Positions 5,227 to 7,192 of a stretch of DNA of 7,192 bases are shown in pieces; position 1 is the first letter of the stretch, and every line of letters starts with the position of its first letter. Where the stretch lies: assembly GCA_964456815.1 (NCBI GenBank), contig CAYWCO010000061.1, positions 1 to 7,192 on the forward strand, given 5' to 3'. The DNA is from CAVTZP01 sp964456815. GTDB taxonomy: Bacteria > Chloroflexota > Dehalococcoidia > Dehalococcoidales > BS750m-G39. The notes under the pieces are model-generated. The model was given only the letters and a program-made list of their open reading frames with translations. It searched no databases and had not been told where the DNA came from. Position numbers and translations under genes: made by a program.

Positions 5227-7002
5227 ATGGATACTGATATATCAAATCTAAAGACCAAGTTAACTAATATTCTGGACAGGATACGTTCCAACGACCTAAT
5301 TTCGGGTCTCATCCTGTCCGTTGTAGTCGGGACTATTGCTGGATTAGGGGCGGTAATCTTTCGCTGGATGATTAGCTCATTTCAATCGTTTTTCTTCGGC
5401 GGTGGTGCCGACTGTCTTGGCTTTCTAGGGCAATACTATATCATACTCATACCGGCAGTTGGTGGGCTTATTGTAGGTCTTCTGGTTTATTTCGGGGCTC
5501 GCGAGGCTAAGGGGCATGGTGTTCCTGAGGTAATGGAGGCGGTGGCGGTGAAGGGTGGGCACATTCGCCCACGGGTGTCGGTGGTCAAGTCACTGGCTTC
5601 CTCAATCTGTATTGGCAGTGGTGGTTCCGTGGGCAGAGAGGGACCTATTGTTCAAATTGGCTCCTCATTTGGCTCAACTCTTGGCCAGTGGCTCAGACTG
5701 CCGGATGATTGGGTGAGGACGCTGGTTGCCTGTGGAGCTGCCGGCGGTATCTCAGCCACCTTTAATACCCCTATTGGCGGGGTGTTTTTTGCCATGGAGA
5801 TAATCCTGGGTAGGTTCGTAACCCCCAGGTTCGGTTTCGTGGTCATAAGTTCAGTGGTAGCCGATTTTGTGGCACATACCTTTCTGGGGAGCCAGCCATC
5901 TTTTGCGGTAATTCCTTATAGTATGATTAGCTACTGGGAAATATTGCCCTATGTCCTGCTTGGTGTTCTGGCGGCATTGGCGGCTACTGCCTTTGTCCGC
6001 TTACTCTATAAATGCGAGGATTTATTTAATGCCTGGCATATCCCCGCATATCTGAAACCTGCCCTTGGTGGTATTGTAATAGGGCTTATCGGGTTATACT
6101 CTTATGACCTATTTGGCGTAGGCTACGGGGATGTCTTCTGGGTAAGCCGCATGAGTGTTGACCAGGCGTTGATTGGCGAGATTGCTCTTCAATCGCTTAT
6201 TATTCTGCTGCTTTTGAAGATAGTCGCCACTTCGGTGACTCTGGGTAGCGGGGGCAGTGGTGGTATCTTTGCCCCTTCCCTTTTTATCGGCGCTATGCTG
6301 GGAGGGGCTCTGGGCAATGTAGCTCACCTGCTGTTCCCCTCGTATATCGCTCCGTCGGGCGCCTATGCCCTGGTGGGGATGGCGGCAGTATTTGCCGGGG
6401 CTACTCGCGCCCCCATTACCGCTATCATCATGCTCTTTGAGATGACCCGAGATTATATGATAATTTTACCCTTGATGATTGCTGTGGTTGTCAGCCTCCT
6501 CGTTTCGCGGGTCTTGAGCCGGGAGAGTATTTATACCCTTAAGCTGGTCCGGAGGGGGATAGACATTCGCGAGTTGGAGCAGACCAGCCCATTGCGAGAG
6601 GTTACCGTCGAGGAGGCTATGACGTGGGATTTTCCCACCGTTCTGCCAACAATGCCAGTCCGTGACTTGGTAACCAAGTTGCGCCGGACGGGGCATCATG
6701 GATTCCCGGTGGTGAATGAAAAGGGGGAGTTTGTGGGGGTGGTTACCATCCTGGACGTTGAGACAGCGATGTCGGAAGGTGGTTCATCGGATTTGACGGT
6801 CGATGATATCGCCTCTAAATCGGTGGTTGTGGCTCATCCCGATGAGTATATACACGATGTATTTATAAAACTTGGTACCCGGGATGTAGGTCGGATTCCC
6901 GTGGTGGCCAGGAACAACCCCAAGCGTTTGTTGGGGGTTCTACGTCGCCACGATGTTCTCACTGCCTATACTAAGAAGATGAGGCGCAGGCATAGCCGGT
7001 GA
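5227..7002 (+). CDS. ClC-family chloride channel/transporter with two C-terminal CBS domains
   Basis: Polytopic cytoplasmic-membrane protein moving chloride or another small anion; ClC proteins work as dimers with one pore per subunit. Residues about 25-430 form the hydrophobic ClC domain: GHGVPE (96-101), the selectivity and gate segment GSGGSVGREGP (130-140) with gating Glu138, FNTPIGGVFFAMEI (179-192), GGIFAPSLFIG (345-355) and RAPITAIIMLFEMT (394-407), with Tyr436 aligning to the pore tyrosine (Tyr445 in E. coli ClcA). The cytoplasmic tail has CBS1 (about 461-515) and CBS2 (about 525-580), which often bind adenine nucleotides. Two positions differ from E. coli ClcA: His97 replaces Ser107, and Ile192 replaces the internal proton glutamate Glu203. 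Channel-like or altered proton coupling is therefore possible, but not proven. An in-frame TGA at 5215-5217 makes ATG 5227 the first possible start; the ribosome site is weak (CAGGG, 5209-5213). It probably has its own promoter at 5159-5187. Confidence 0.94.
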   Translation: MDTDISNLKTKLTNILDRIRSNDLISGLILSVVVGTIAGLGAVIFRWMISSFQSFFFGGGADCLGFLGQYYIILIPAVGGLIVGLLVYFGAREAKGHGVPEVMEAVAVKGGHIRPRVSVVKSLASSICIGSGGSVGREGPIVQIGSSFGSTLGQWLRLPDDWVRTLVACGAAGGISATFNTPIGGVFFAMEIILGRFVTPRFGFVVISSVVADFVAHTFLGSQPSFAVIPYSMISYWEILPYVLLGVLAALAATAFVRLLYKCEDLFNAWHIPAYLKPALGGIVIGLIGLYSYDLFGVGYGDVFWVSRMSVDQALIGEIALQSLIILLLLKIVATSVTLGSGGSGGIFAPSLFIGAMLGGALGNVAHLLFPSYIAPSGAYALVGMAAVFAGATRAPITAIIMLFEMTRDYMIILPLMIAVVVSLLVSRVLSRESIYTLKLVRRGIDIRELEQTSPLREVTVEEAMTWDFPTVLPTMPVRDLVTKLRRTGHHGFPVVNEKGEFVGVVTILDVETAMSEGGSSDLTVDDIASKSVVVAHPDEYIHDVFIKLGTRDVGRIPVVARNNPKRLLGVLRRHDVLTAYTKKMRRRHSR

Positions 7003-7017
7003 GGAGCTATTATTACA

Positions 7018-7029
7018 GATAGGGATAGG
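7018..7029 (+). promoter_or_regulatory. Tandem GATAGG repeat, likely ribosome binding region of the acyl-CoA dehydrogenase gene
   Basis: GATAGG occurs twice head to tail (7018-7023 and 7024-7029), placing AGGGA (7021-7025) and TAGG (7026-7029) at 11 and 7 nt from the ATG at 7037. Either can act as a moderate Shine-Dalgarno sequence. The 34-nt gap after the ClC stop holds no convincing promoter, so read-through from ClC is plausible. Confidence 0.4.
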
Positions 7030-7036
7030 CGAAAGA

Positions 7037-7192
7037 ATGGACTTTAATCTTAGTGAACAGGAGAAGATGCTGCAAAGGGCGGCGGGGGAGTTTGCCGCCA
7101 AGCTGGTCAAGCCCAGAGCCGCCGAGATTGACTCAAGCGGCGAGTTTCCCCTTGACCTAGCCAAGGAAATGGGTGAGCGGGGATACCACGGC
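7037..7192 (+). CDS. Acyl-CoA dehydrogenase, N-terminal fragment (cut by window end)
   Basis: The frame from the ATG at 7037 is open through the last base and gives 52 residues beginning MDFNLSEQEKMLQRAAGEFA. This is the typical start of FAD-dependent acyl-CoA dehydrogenases: the MDF.LSE..K/ML pattern, a helical FAxKxVKPRAAEID segment (about 19-33), then GEFPLDLAKEMGERGYHG (35-52). Such enzymes form the alpha-beta double bond of an acyl-CoA and pass electrons to electron-transfer flavoprotein, as in fatty-acid or branched-chain amino-acid oxidation. The FAD-binding and catalytic-base regions lie outside the window, so substrate class cannot be judged. Family assignment from this N-terminus alone is good but not absolute. 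Confidence 0.82.
   Translation, partial: MDFNLSEQEKMLQRAAGEFAAKLVKPRAAEIDSSGEFPLDLAKEMGERGYHG

Noticed and set aside
7008..7013. TATTAT as a -10 element for the acyl-CoA dehydrogenase gene
   Set aside because: No -35-like hexamer lies at 16-18 bp upstream and there is no extended -10 TG, so the match is not convincing alone.

Overview
The window looks like a piece of a free-living bacterial chromosome: densely packed, moderately G+C-rich, with all genes on the + strand and short gaps. Six genes are supported: holA (TTG start), a ROK-family sugar kinase, alaS, ruvX, a ClC-type chloride transporter/channel with C-terminal CBS domains, and the first 52 codons of an acyl-CoA dehydrogenase that runs off the right edge. 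No RNA gene, mobile element, CRISPR array or phage gene was seen. The lineage cannot be fixed from the sequence alone. The AlaRS variants (a shortened VGDPGH segment and a cysteine cluster after GPCGPCSEI) recall Chloroflexota, perhaps Dehalococcoidia, but this rests on memory of the family and is tentative.

Layout. Positions 1-78 hold a candidate promoter with an extended -10 element overlapped by a perfect 7-bp inverted repeat. Positions 79-5148 hold holA, the ROK kinase, alaS and ruvX, with gaps of 9 and 19 nt and then a 1-nt TAATG overlap, so they can form one transcript. A strong-looking promoter (TTGACA, 17 bp, TAAAAT) also lies across the end of the kinase gene. It would give alaS-ruvX its own, almost leaderless, transcript. 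A 78-bp gap (5149-5226) holds a second sigma70-like promoter that should start the ClC gene as a separate unit. After ClC, a 34-nt gap with a tandem GATAGG repeat leads into the acyl-CoA dehydrogenase gene.

How the genes fit together. holA (clamp loading), alaS (tRNA-Ala charging) and ruvX (16S rRNA 5'-end maturation and/or Holliday junction resolution) are housekeeping functions. The alaS-ruvX pairing is a known conserved neighbourhood. The ROK kinase feeds sugars into glycolysis and has no obvious mechanistic link to its neighbours. The ClC protein moves anions across the cytoplasmic membrane and may sense nucleotides through its CBS pair. The acyl-CoA dehydrogenase points to fatty-acid or other acyl-CoA oxidation downstream.

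No undescribed multi-gene system is evident. The points most worth a second look are the promoter architecture at holA and alaS, and the residue changes in the ClC protein: no internal proton glutamate, and His in place of the central anion-binding Ser.
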